A stretch of 64,000 nt of DNA from an uncultured bacterium (lineage in GTDB: Bacteria > Myxococcota_A > Bradymonadia > Bradymonadales > Bradymonadaceae): assembly GCA_937981985.1 (NCBI GenBank), contig CALJNB010000004.1, positions 1 through 64,000 of the forward strand. Reading direction: 5' to 3'. Both the position numbers and the translations under genes were made by a program. Below, one piece after another: positions 8,517-16,509 of the stretch. Positions within the stretch are counted from its first letter, which is position 1. Each line of letters opens with the position of its first letter. The notes under the pieces are model-generated. The model saw nothing but the letters and a program-made list of their open reading frames with translations. It had not been told where the DNA came from and did no database searches.

Positions 8517-9677
8517 ATCAAAAACTCCATCTACATATCCAGCTTTGCATCGATTACTGAAATTGATCCTGTCACGTGGGACGCGTTTGTAAGTTCGCCT
8601 TTTATCTCGCACGCCTTTCTTCGAATTCTTGAAGAGGCTAAATGTGTTGGCGGAGATACGGGCTGGCTTCCGGTTTATATTGTCGCAACAAATGAACAAA
8701 AAGAAATCAAAGGCGCACTTCCTTTCTACGTGAAAACCAACTCTACGGGCGAGTTTGTTTTTGATTGGGGTTGGGCTGATGCAGCGCAAAACGCGGGGAT
8801 GGCTTATTATCCCAAAGGTTTAGTCGCGTCGCCTTTTAGCCCTGTTCCCGGTGAAAGATTGCTGACGGAAGTCGGGGATGTGCCCACCAAAAGCGCGTTA
8901 ATTCAGGGAGCACTCGAAGTAATGGTCCAGATGGGGCTATCGTCTGTTCATTTTAATTTTCTTCGCGACGCCGATCTTAAAGCCTTAGAGAACGCCTCCA
9001 TTCCCATTAGAAACGGCGTTCAATACCATTGGTATAATCGTGACCTTAATAATGAAGTGTACCAAGATTACGATGCCTTTCTTTCTCGATTTCGTTCAAA
9101 ACGTCGGGCGAACCTCAGGCGAGAACGCAAAAAACTAAGGGAACAAGGTGTTACAACGCGTGTCTTACAAGGGGGTGAAATTTCTGAGGAACACGTATCG
9201 CAAATGTATGGTTTTTACTTGAGTACTATCCATAAATTTCATTGGGGCCGTCAGTATTTAAACGAGGATTTTTTTCAGCTTGCACGAGAGCAACTAAGAG
9301 ATTGTCTGCATTTTGTTTTTGCCGAACAAGACAAAAAGGTTTTCGCCGGTGCCTTCAACCTTAAAGATGAAGAACGTCTTTATGGCCGTTATTGGGGGTG
9401 TAATAAAGAAGTTCAATACGCTCACTTTGAAGTCTGTATGTACACGCCGATTGAATGGTGTATTGAAAACGGGATAAAAGTTTTTGAGCCTGGGGCCGGT
9501 GGTGACCATAAATTTGAACGAGGATTTACGCCCACTAAAACTCATAGCGCGCATTTCTTGAGAAACGCGCCTTTGAATCGTGCAGTGGTTGAATCCTTGC
9601 AACACGAAGCCAAACATATTGAGAAACAATTTGCCTACTTTAGGACCCAATCTCCTTTTAAAGAGCCAGACTTCTAA
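8517..9677 (+). CDS. FemAB-like / peptidogalycan (PF04339-type) acyltransferase, non-canonical start
   Basis: About 386 residues with the GNAT/FemAB-type fold of 'peptidogalycan biosynthesis' proteins. Family motifs appear in order: WDAFVSSPFISHAFL, DTGWLP, EFVFDWGWADA, YYPKGLVASPFSPV, RRANLRRERKKL, FEPGAGGDHKFERGF. The first canonical start in this frame is GTG 8730, but the conserved N-terminal 70 residues are encoded upstream, back to an in-frame TAG at 8490. Between them there is no ATG, GTG or TTG. Homology-based length puts initiation near ATC 8517 (ATC AAA AAC TCC), four bases after the upstream stop. Either an ATC start, a point change from ATG, or a stop-codon slip from the upstream gene is needed. 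Product assignment is firm; the start is not. Confidence 0.7.
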   Translation: MKNSIYISSFASITEIDPVTWDAFVSSPFISHAFLRILEEAKCVGGDTGWLPVYIVATNEQKEIKGALPFYVKTNSTGEFVFDWGWADAAQNAGMAYYPKGLVASPFSPVPGERLLTEVGDVPTKSALIQGALEVMVQMGLSSVHFNFLRDADLKALENASIPIRNGVQYHWYNRDLNNEVYQDYDAFLSRFRSKRRANLRRERKKLREQGVTTRVLQGGEISEEHVSQMYGFYLSTIHKFHWGRQYLNEDFFQLAREQLRDCLHFVFAEQDKKVFAGAFNLKDEERLYGRYWGCNKEVQYAHFEVCMYTPIEWCIENGIKVFEPGAGGDHKFERGFTPTKTHSAHFLRNAPLNRAVVESLQHEAKHIEKQFAYFRTQSPFKEPDF

Positions 9678-9746
9678 GAATCGGTAGAGTTGCGTGTTAG
9701 CCAGGCCCGCGGTATACGAAGGTCGTCTCAATATTGGTAATTTATC

Positions 9747-11048
9747 ATGGCTGAAATTCGTCCCTTTCGCGCAATTCGATATTCTAAAGATGTAGTCCTT
9801 GATGATGTGGTTACGCCGCCTTACGACGTTATCAACGGCGAACAGCAAAAAGCTTTTTACGAACAATCCAAAGTAAACTTTATTCGAATCGATTTGGGCT
9901 ACCAATATGAAGCCGATACGCCATCTAACAACCGCTACACGCGTGCGCGGCAGACGATGATGGATTGGATTGCAACAGGTGTTTTGGCAATCGATTCGGA
10001 ACCGGCTTTGTATTTTCATGAGCAAACCTTCAAGAATGAGGCAGGCCTGGAAATGACCCGCAAAGGTTTTTTCGCGACGATTCGTTTGGCGGAATATGAA
10101 GAGGGTATCGTTCTTCCACATGAACGAACGTTGAAGGGGCCAAAAATTGATCGTCTCAATTTGATGAAAGAAAGCGAGTGCCACCTATCTCCGGTTTTCT
10201 TTCTCTACGATGATCCTGAGAGAGTTGTAGATAACGCGTTGGCTTCGCAAACTGCGCCGATTGCGGATGTAATGACCGCCGACGGGATTCGACACGTCCT
10301 CTGGAAAATCACAGATCCGAAGGCGATTGAAATCGCCAAGCAATTTGTGGATAAAGACGCCGTTTTGATCGCAGATGGCCATCATCGATATGAAACCGCT
10401 TTGGCGTATCGACAACACCGGCGTGATAGCGCGATCGAAAAAGACGACAACGCACCTTATGAATTTGCATTGGGATTCTTCGTGAATTTTAGAGATCCCG
10501 GGCTCGCTGTTTTTGGTACACATAGGGTGGTGCATTCTCTAGATACTTTTGACTACCCTTCGATGATAGACAAAATAAAGTCGCGGTCAGATTTTGAAGT
10601 TACAGAAATCGATACAACGGACGCGGAGGGGGTTCGTTCAAAATTAGCCGAAGCCGGCGATAAATATCCAAGCTTTGCGCTATTAACATCTACAACCAAA
10701 CCCGTGATGGTAAGCTATATTGGAACGACCGATTCAGATCTTTTTGACGCTCAAACACCTGATGATGTTCGTGTTCTGGACGTCGCTATTTTGCACGAGG
10801 GAATATTTGACCGTATGTTAGGTATTTCTAAAAGTGTACAAGAGGCCAAAACCAATCTAAAGTACATTAAAGGATTTGATGACGCGTTCAATATGCGAAC
10901 AAAGAGCGAAAATCAGCTCATCGTTTTAATGAATGCGACAAAGGTAGAACAAGTGGACGCAGTGTGTCGATCTGGCGGGAAGATGCCGCAAAAGTCTACA
11001 TTCTTCTATCCAAAAGTATTGAGCGGTTTGCTCATCAATCCGGCTTAA
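9747..11048 (+). CDS. DUF1015 family protein
   Basis: A cytoplasmic protein of 433 residues, full length for the family. Recognisable DUF1015 features are IRPFRAIRY at the N-terminus, VVTPPYDVI, and ADGHHRYETAL near residue 210; the His pair in the last motif is strongly conserved. The family is widespread and often annotated as SerC-associated, but its biochemical role is not known. The ATG at 9747 follows a 69-base gap after the acyltransferase gene. It is followed within a few bases by a lipoprotein gene, so it probably heads or belongs to a short operon running to 12404. Confidence 0.85.
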   Translation: MAEIRPFRAIRYSKDVVLDDVVTPPYDVINGEQQKAFYEQSKVNFIRIDLGYQYEADTPSNNRYTRARQTMMDWIATGVLAIDSEPALYFHEQTFKNEAGLEMTRKGFFATIRLAEYEEGIVLPHERTLKGPKIDRLNLMKESECHLSPVFFLYDDPERVVDNALASQTAPIADVMTADGIRHVLWKITDPKAIEIAKQFVDKDAVLIADGHHRYETALAYRQHRRDSAIEKDDNAPYEFALGFFVNFRDPGLAVFGTHRVVHSLDTFDYPSMIDKIKSRSDFEVTEIDTTDAEGVRSKLAEAGDKYPSFALLTSTTKPVMVSYIGTTDSDLFDAQTPDDVRVLDVAILHEGIFDRMLGISKSVQEAKTNLKYIKGFDDAFNMRTKSENQLIVLMNATKVEQVDAVCRSGGKMPQKSTFFYPKVLSGLLINPA

Positions 11049-11064
11049 CGTGACTAGGATATAC

Positions 11065-11967
11065 GTGAAATCTCTTCGATTCTATTTATTATTGTTGACC
11101 TTCGGGCTTATTTTTTCTTCATGTGAAAAAGAAGACGCGGCTGCGTTAGCAAAAAATAAAGCTCTTAAAGAAAAAGTCGCACTAGAAATGAAAAAAGCGA
11201 TGGAAGAAGCGGATGAGAAGAAACCGAAAACGAAGACGGCGAAAAAAATTGCAAAAAAATCGGTAAAAAAGCCGAAGCCGAAAGTGGATCCGACTCTTGC
11301 CAACCGTCCAAACCAAAGGCCAAAACCTGAAACAGACCTCGCTAAAGAGAAGCTAGAACCGGTGGTAAAAAAAACACCGAATACGAAAAAAGCAGCTGAG
11401 AAAAAGGCGGTGTCAAAGAAAAAGCAAAAGACGCTTCGCCCGGCGGTCATTCAAATTATTACCAATTTTGAAGAAGCGGATGCGACTGTGAATGGGATAC
11501 CTTACCCCGAATACGTTCCACAGGGTGAAGAGCCCGGCATGATTCTCCCTGCCGGTGGACCCTATGCGGTTGAAGTTACCGGTGCGAACGCGAGAAGCTA
11601 CGAGATCTATCTTAAGCCCAACGAAACGCGTCTTCTTTTCGTTTCAAACACCGGAGGTTCGGTCGCAAAGCCCAAGAAGAAAGTTACGAAAAAACCGGAA
11701 AAGAAAGAAAAGAAAAAAGAAGAAGAAAAGAAAGCGGACGAAAAAAAATCTCCGGGCAAGGTAACCATCTACGGAAAGCCTCCAGGTACAATTTTGGTTG
11801 ATGGTGTGAGTACCGGAGAGAAAACACCAGGGACCATTGAGATGAAAAATGGCCGACACGAAGTACAGATTAAATATGACGAATCCGGCGAGATTTCAGA
11901 GAAAAAAATCGTCCGAGTACGTGATAACTCTAAAATTAAACTCTTCTTCCGCGAACGAAAAAAGTAA
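11065..11967 (+). CDS. Lys-rich lipoprotein with C-terminal PEGA-like domain
   Basis: About 300 residues. A lipoprotein signal peptide (MKSLRFYLLLLTF, lipobox FSSC) is followed by roughly 100 residues of Lys/Glu/Ala/Pro-rich low-complexity sequence. A small beta domain (ATVNGIPYPEYVPQGEEPG) comes next, then a second Lys-rich linker. The last 65 residues are PEGA-like (GKVTIYGKPPGTILVDG). PEGA domains are found in envelope proteins of deltaproteobacteria. I preferred GTG 11065, which has AGGAT five bases upstream, over GTG 11050. The basic linkers could bind anionic cell-wall polymers or nucleic acid; this is inference. Confidence 0.65.
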   Translation: MKSLRFYLLLLTFGLIFSSCEKEDAAALAKNKALKEKVALEMKKAMEEADEKKPKTKTAKKIAKKSVKKPKPKVDPTLANRPNQRPKPETDLAKEKLEPVVKKTPNTKKAAEKKAVSKKKQKTLRPAVIQIITNFEEADATVNGIPYPEYVPQGEEPGMILPAGGPYAVEVTGANARSYEIYLKPNETRLLFVSNTGGSVAKPKKKVTKKPEKKEKKKEEEKKADEKKSPGKVTIYGKPPGTILVDGVSTGEKTPGTIEMKNGRHEVQIKYDESGEISEKKIVRVRDNSKIKLFFRERKK

Positions 11968-12404
11968 TGCGTCCTCATCATTATCAATTCGCTCATAAAG
12001 CATTACCCGCGCATTTTTTTAATGATGTTGCTCAGTTTAGTAAGCTATTAAAGATGGATGGAAAGATTTTTCTGCACTATCTTTGGACTACCGTAGGTGA
12101 GGATTTGGACGAAGATAAGCGCCTTGCCTACGAGTTGGGTTTGGAATCACGTAAGCACGGGAAGTATGATCTTAACTTAATCACGATGCCCACACCCATT
12201 GATACACCGGAAGCTTTCTATGTTTTGCTAGCGACCGATGGTCAGACTCATTCCTATTTTACTTTGGAACTTAGTAAGACCGATGATGCAGATCTTGCTC
12301 TACTCTGTGAGTGGGCCGCAGACGGGTCTCATCAAAATTACGGACAATTGGGCTCGTCTGACGTAGAGCTTTTCGTTCGTAAATGCGTGGCGTCTCTGAA
12401 ATAG
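11967..12404 (+). CDS. Hypothetical protein
   Basis: A 145-residue soluble protein with no signal peptide or membrane segment. I do not recognise the family. Visible features are a His-rich N-terminus (RPHHYQFAHKALPAHFF), a DLNLITMPTPIDTPEAFYVLL segment split by predicted turns, and the motif YFTLELSKT. Its ATG overlaps the stop of the preceding lipoprotein (TAATG), so it is translated from the same message. It looks like a small conserved domain protein; no function can be assigned from sequence. Confidence 0.6.
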   Translation: MRPHHYQFAHKALPAHFFNDVAQFSKLLKMDGKIFLHYLWTTVGEDLDEDKRLAYELGLESRKHGKYDLNLITMPTPIDTPEAFYVLLATDGQTHSYFTLELSKTDDADLALLCEWAADGSHQNYGQLGSSDVELFVRKCVASLK

Positions 12405-12502
12405 ATTCCTACCCAAGCGGCTCCTTCCTGCTTTAGTAGCACGCGCCACATAGAGTTCGTTCATTCATCACAATTATATTTGATTCGTCTCCTCGAAACC
12501 AT

Positions 12503-12531
12503 TTGACATTATTTTGTAAGATATTTAGTTT
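12503..12531 (+). promoter_or_regulatory. Candidate promoter of the polyamine operon
   Basis: TTGACA at 12503-12508 matches the -35 consensus exactly. Seventeen bases later a weak -10 (TAGTTT) is present. If used, transcription would start near 12538 and the terminator hairpin at 12567-12590 would lie in the 5' leader. Confidence 0.35.
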
Positions 12532-12537
12532 CGCGCG

Positions 12538-12553
12538 CTCGCAAGATTGCGAG
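12538..12553 (+). promoter_or_regulatory. Leader hairpin upstream of speD
   Basis: CTCGC (12538-12542) pairs with GCGAG (12549-12553) around the loop AAGATT. It sits directly ahead of the intrinsic terminator and may be the first element of an attenuator. No ligand-binding RNA family was recognised. Confidence 0.4.
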
Positions 12554-12566
12554 AACTTTTATCAGC

Positions 12567-12590
12567 AACCGCTGAACGCGGTTTTTTTTT
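12567..12590 (+). terminator. Intrinsic terminator immediately before speD (possible attenuator)
   Basis: AACCGC (12567-12572) pairs with GCGGTT (12578-12583), loop TGAAC, followed by an unbroken run of T to 12590. The ribosome-binding site GAGG of speD begins at the next base. It either ends transcription from the operon stopping at 12404 or acts as an attenuator in the polyamine-operon leader. Confidence 0.7.
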
Positions 12591-12601
12591 GAGGTTAGTT
12601 G

Positions 12602-13024
12602 ATGATTGATACTTTAGGTACTCACCTTCTCATAGAGTTATTTGAGTGTGATGCGTCGATATTAGACTCGATTGAAAGCATCGAAATCATTCTTAACGAA
12701 GCCGCGTTGGCAGCCAAAGCAACGCCTGTAGGATCAAGTTTCCACCGCTTTCAACCCAATGGGACGAGCGGAATTATCCTCCTAGCTGAATCCCACATCT
12801 CAATTCATTCGTGGCCAGAGGACGGTTATGCAGCGGTGGATTTTTTCACCTGTGGTGGCTGCGATCCACACGCGGGTATTCCAGTACTTATAGAAGCATT
12901 TAAAGCGGGATCAACCGAAATTCTCGAAGTCGAGCGCGGGCAACTAGGGCAGTCTAAGTCTATAACGGTCCTCAGTCACGACCGCGTGCAAACATCTAAA
13001 CAACTAGAAAAGGTAAACCGATGA
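12602..13024 (+). CDS. speD: S-adenosylmethionine decarboxylase proenzyme
   Basis: This 140-residue cytoplasmic enzyme makes decarboxylated AdoMet, the aminopropyl donor for spermidine synthesis. It is the short prokaryotic class (about 120-140 residues). The self-processing site is visible: LAESHISIHSWPE, in which Ser64 after Glu63 becomes the pyruvoyl group. His69 and Cys84 in VDFFTCGGC are the conserved catalytic pair. ATG 12602 is preceded by GAGG; an in-frame TTG three bases upstream is less likely. Its stop overlaps the ATG of pdaD by four bases. First gene of a four-gene polyamine operon. Confidence 0.93.
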   Translation: MIDTLGTHLLIELFECDASILDSIESIEIILNEAALAAKATPVGSSFHRFQPNGTSGIILLAESHISIHSWPEDGYAAVDFFTCGGCDPHAGIPVLIEAFKAGSTEILEVERGQLGQSKSITVLSHDRVQTSKQLEKVNR

Positions 13025-13497
13025 TGTTCTCTCAACCTACGCACTACTTCTTATGTTCGGGAAGCGCAGAGGGCTATTCTCCTCTGAATGCATTTGACGG
13101 AGCATTATTAGCCTCAACTGTGGGCGATACGAATCTTGTTAAGATGAGTTCGATTCTCCCACCCGCTTGTGAGAAAGTAGAACCCTTCAAGCTTCCTTAC
13201 GGAGCACTTGTCCCCGTCGCCTACGCGGATATGGTAAGCAGCAAGGCTGGCGAATGGATTGGTGCAGCAGTCGCTATCGGAATACCCGCAGACCCGACCT
13301 TACCGGGACTCATTATGGAATATCACGCTCACGGTCGTCTGGAAGATATTGAACGCCAAGTCCGCGAGATGGCAATTCAGGGTATGGCGACGCGCAATCG
13401 CGAAATCAAAGAAGTCGTTTCGATAGGTGTTGAACATCGAGTCGATACGCATGGTGCTTGTTTCGCAGGCGTCGTTCTTTGGAATGCTTCAAAATAG
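13021..13497 (+). CDS. pdaD: Pyruvoyl-dependent arginine decarboxylase
   Basis: A 158-residue proenzyme that converts arginine to agmatine. The self-cleavage site is KMSSILPP, with Ser44 expected to become the pyruvoyl group; the length matches the archaeal and bacterial PdaD family. It overlaps speD by four bases. Together with the downstream agmatinase it supplies putrescine for SpeE. It is notable that both decarboxylases of this operon use a pyruvoyl rather than a PLP cofactor, so the pathway from arginine to spermidine is PLP-independent. Confidence 0.92.
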   Translation: MMFSQPTHYFLCSGSAEGYSPLNAFDGALLASTVGDTNLVKMSSILPPACEKVEPFKLPYGALVPVAYADMVSSKAGEWIGAAVAIGIPADPTLPGLIMEYHAHGRLEDIERQVREMAIQGMATRNREIKEVVSIGVEHRVDTHGACFAGVVLWNASK

Positions 13498-13527
13498 TTC
13501 TACTTTTAAACGCTAAGCGAGTTTACC

Positions 13528-14367
13528 ATGTCCATTTGGTATGATGAAGTTTTCAACTCAAACCTTCGTTTTGGACTGCTAACAACGCAGACCTTATTCG
13601 AGGGACAAAGTCCTTTTCAAAAAGTTACTATCATTGAAACCGAAGCATTGGGTCGGGCTCTGTTAATCGATGATCTTTGGATGACTTCTGAAGGAGACGA
13701 AAAAAATTACCATGAGTTGCTTGTTCATCCCGCAATGACAACAGCGCCCAATATTGAACGTGTTTTGATCATTGGTGGTGGTGATGGTGGTACTGCGCGT
13801 GAGGTACTTAGATACCGGCAAGTTAAGCATGTAGATATGGTGGAAATTGACGGTATGGTCGTTGATGCCTGCAAAGAATTTCTTCCCTCTATTGGAAGCG
13901 CTTGGGATGATCCTCGACTTAATGTGGTCATTGGTGATGGTATTGCGTGGGTAGAAAATGAAGACAGAAAGTACGATGTTATTATAGTGGATGGGTCAGA
14001 TCCTGTAGGGCCAGCAAAGGGTCTATTCAATACGAAATTCTACGAAAATTGCGCGAAGCTTTTAGGCGATGACGGTGTCTTTGTCACGCAGTCCGAATCA
14101 GACCATACTTTTCTAGATGTGCATCTAGATATGGTGCAGTCGATTCGAGAGGTATTTGGAACTGCAGATCCTTACTACAGAAATGTAATGTTATATGCCG
14201 CCGGAAGTTGGAGCTGGACTTACGCTTCCAAAAAGACAGATCGGCGCGTATTTATCGAAGAACGGATGTCGTTTATAGAGTCCCAGTGCGAGATCTATAA
14301 CCGTGACATTCATCGCGGTGTCTTTGCAGTGCCAAATTTTATTAGAAGGAGGCTCGATGAGTTTTAG
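13528..14367 (+). CDS. speE: Spermidine synthase
   Basis: A 279-residue aminopropyltransferase that transfers the aminopropyl group from decarboxylated AdoMet to putrescine, giving spermidine and methylthioadenosine. The Rossmann core has IGGGDGGTAREV (nucleotide binding, about residue 87) and VDGSDPVGPA (about residue 155) with the catalytic Asp. QSESD follows near residue 190. Length is normal. It sits 30 bases after pdaD and overlaps the agmatinase start by 11 bases. The methylthioadenosine by-product could feed the mtnA salvage gene seen near 60.4 kb. Confidence 0.95.
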   Translation: MSIWYDEVFNSNLRFGLLTTQTLFEGQSPFQKVTIIETEALGRALLIDDLWMTSEGDEKNYHELLVHPAMTTAPNIERVLIIGGGDGGTAREVLRYRQVKHVDMVEIDGMVVDACKEFLPSIGSAWDDPRLNVVIGDGIAWVENEDRKYDVIIVDGSDPVGPAKGLFNTKFYENCAKLLGDDGVFVTQSESDHTFLDVHLDMVQSIREVFGTADPYYRNVMLYAAGSWSWTYASKKTDRRVFIEERMSFIESQCEIYNRDIHRGVFAVPNFIRRRLDEF

Positions 14368-15211
14368 TCAAGACGGTCCTAAGTTTATGAGCAGCGAACG
14401 CCTTTCCGGTTTTACAGAAGGCGAGAAGATAGCCATCTTTGGAGCCTGTTACGACGGGACTACCTCTTTTCGTCCTGGTACTCGACGCGGACCAGACGCC
14501 ATTCGTAACGCTAGTTACGGTTTAGAAACTTATTCGCCTGAACAGAATAAAGAGCTTGAAGTATTTCTTGACCTAGGGAATCTGGACGAGGTTTTCGGGG
14601 CGCCAAAAATTGCCCACGAGAACGTTTATCACGGGACGATGGAGGTTATTGAAAATGGCTTAGTGCCTTTTATGCTTGGAGGGGAACATTCTTTGACTCC
14701 TCCGTCAGTACAGGCAGTGTTTGAAAAGCATCCAACGCTTTTCGTGGTTCAATTCGATGCTCACGCTGACCTGCGTCATGAATATCTTGGAGAAAAGGAT
14801 AGTCACGCTTGTGCAATGCGGCGAGTTCTGGATTTCTTAGCGGGTGAAGACCTACTTCAAGTCGGAATACGGTCTGGTACGCAAGCCGAGTTTGAAGAGC
14901 TTCGTTCAAGCAAACGCCTCGTTTCGCCTGACGCTAAATTGTTTGAAAAGCGCCTCGAGAAATTCAAAGGTCGTCCAGTTTATATTAGTGTTGATTTAGA
15001 TATTTTTGATCCAGCGATTTTTCCAGGTACAGGTACTCCGGAGCCCGGTGGGATTTTTTGGAAAGATTTTGCGCAATTACTTGCTTGTCTTCAAGGTTTT
15101 GAAATTGTCGGTATGGATGTGATGGAACTTTCACCTCAACTTGATCTATCGGGTTGTTCATCCGTTCTGGCCGCGAAAGTTGTTCGCGAGATGCTAATTC
15201 TAAGTCAGTAA
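14357..15211 (+). CDS. speB: Agmatinase
   Basis: A 284-residue ureohydrolase that hydrolyses agmatine to putrescine and urea using two manganese ions. Metal-ligand motifs are all present: GGEHS, FDAHADLR, and SVDLDIFDP. GTGTPEPGG is typical of agmatinase-like members. I placed the start at ATG 14357, which has AGGAGG upstream; the longer frame from 14303 lies inside speE. It overlaps speE by 11 bases and is the last gene of the operon, completing arginine to agmatine to putrescine to spermidine. Confidence 0.93.
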   Translation: MSFSQDGPKFMSSERLSGFTEGEKIAIFGACYDGTTSFRPGTRRGPDAIRNASYGLETYSPEQNKELEVFLDLGNLDEVFGAPKIAHENVYHGTMEVIENGLVPFMLGGEHSLTPPSVQAVFEKHPTLFVVQFDAHADLRHEYLGEKDSHACAMRRVLDFLAGEDLLQVGIRSGTQAEFEELRSSKRLVSPDAKLFEKRLEKFKGRPVYISVDLDIFDPAIFPGTGTPEPGGIFWKDFAQLLACLQGFEIVGMDVMELSPQLDLSGCSSVLAAKVVREMLILSQ

Positions 15212-15292
15212 GAATTCCGTAATTTTCCAAAAATATAGTTGCTGATCTGACCTACGAAATGCAAGGTGGAGGGGTCTCAATACGGGTAATCG

Positions 15293-16507
15293 ATGGGTCT
15301 TTCAATAGATGATATTCTTGCAGCCAAAGATCGAATCGGCGATTCGATTTTTTTAACACCTTGTCGGAAGAGTACGCTTCTAAGTCGTGAAACAGGTAAG
15401 CGAGTTTACTTAAAGCTTGATAACTTGCAGATGACAGGATCTTTTAAAGAACGTGGCGCTCGCAATAAATTGATGAGCTTAAGCGAAGACGAACGCGCTA
15501 AGGGAGTCATCGCGGCTTCGGCCGGAAATCACGCGCAGGCTGTTGCATACCACGGGTCCGAGCTAGGGATAAAAACCAAAATAGTGATGCCCCTCGGTAC
15601 GCCGCTCATCAAGGTTGAACGTACTAAATCCTTCGGAGGTGAGGTGGTTTTGGCCGGCGATAACTTCGATGAGGCATATAAGGTAGCCAGGGAGATCGAA
15701 AAAAAAGAAGGCCTTGTTTTTGTTCATCCTTTCGATGATGCCGCGGTAATCGCAGGGCAAGGGACACTCGGTTTAGAAATTTTAGAGCAAATACCCGATG
15801 TAGATATCATGGTTGTCGCTGTCGGCGGTGGTGGCCTTATCTCCGGCGTGGCTGCTGCCGTAAAAGCGGTGAAGCCATCGGTGAAAATTATCGGTGTTGA
15901 GCCCGAAGTTTTGCCGTCGATGAAGCGCGCCGTAGACGCAGGCCGACCCATTGAGCTCCCGGCGCATCATACGTTGGCTGACGGAATAGCGGTTCGAAAA
16001 GTCGGTGCGTTAACCTCGTCGATCGTGTCAGATTTAGTCGACGAAATGGTGACCGTAACCGAGTCTGAAATCGCTCAGGCGATCTTGGTTTTATTGGAGC
16101 ACGAAAAAACTCTAGCCGAAGGCGCGGGGGCAGCGGCGCTGGCCGCTGTACGTTCTGGAAAAGTAGGGACGGGCGAAGAGAAGATTTGCGCCATCATTTG
16201 CGGCGGCAATATCGATATGAATATCATCTCACGAATTATCGAAAATGGTTTAGTAGCAGCCGGTCGCCTTCAGCGGATTGCAGTTCAGATTAGGGATACT
16301 CCCGGAACTCTCGCAACAATTTTATCGATAGTCGGTGACTTAAAGGGAAATGTATTAGACGTGCGTCACGATAGAACGTTCACGATGGGTAGTTCTTTTG
16401 GGAGTACCAATGTGGAATTCAAAATTGAAACTAAAAATAAACAACATTTCGATGAGATAAAATCGGAGCTTAGCAAGCATGGGTTTGATTCGATTGAGTT
16501 TTTATAA
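15293..16507 (+). CDS. ilvA: Threonine dehydratase with C-terminal ACT domain
   Basis: A 404-residue PLP enzyme that deaminates threonine to 2-oxobutanoate. The Schiff-base lysine is Lys52 in TGSFKERGA, and the phosphate-binding loop is VGGGGLISG. Residues from about 328 form an ACT domain (RIAVQIRDTPGTLATIL), the short single-ACT type found in both catabolic TdcB-like and some biosynthetic enzymes. The symbol is a best guess between the two. It lies 82 bases after the polyamine operon on the same strand and ends two bases from the convergent mannanase gene. Confidence 0.88.
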   Translation: MGLSIDDILAAKDRIGDSIFLTPCRKSTLLSRETGKRVYLKLDNLQMTGSFKERGARNKLMSLSEDERAKGVIAASAGNHAQAVAYHGSELGIKTKIVMPLGTPLIKVERTKSFGGEVVLAGDNFDEAYKVAREIEKKEGLVFVHPFDDAAVIAGQGTLGLEILEQIPDVDIMVVAVGGGGLISGVAAAVKAVKPSVKIIGVEPEVLPSMKRAVDAGRPIELPAHHTLADGIAVRKVGALTSSIVSDLVDEMVTVTESEIAQAILVLLEHEKTLAEGAGAAALAAVRSGKVGTGEEKICAIICGGNIDMNIISRIIENGLVAAGRLQRIAVQIRDTPGTLATILSIVGDLKGNVLDVRHDRTFTMGSSFGSTNVEFKIETKNKQHFDEIKSELSKHGFDSIEFL

Positions 16508-16509
16508 AT

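Noticed and set aside
8730-9677. GTG 8730 as the start of the FemAB-like gene
   Set aside because: It has no ribosome-binding site and would remove about 70 residues that match the conserved family N-terminus.
9294-10184. A 296-codon open frame on the minus strand
   Set aside because: It lies antisense to the FemAB-like and DUF1015 genes and its translation has no recognisable domain; it is a shadow frame.
11082-11450. A Phe-rich open frame on the minus strand
   Set aside because: It is the antisense of the Lys-rich lipoprotein, whose AAA and AAG codons read as TTT and CTT. Not a gene.
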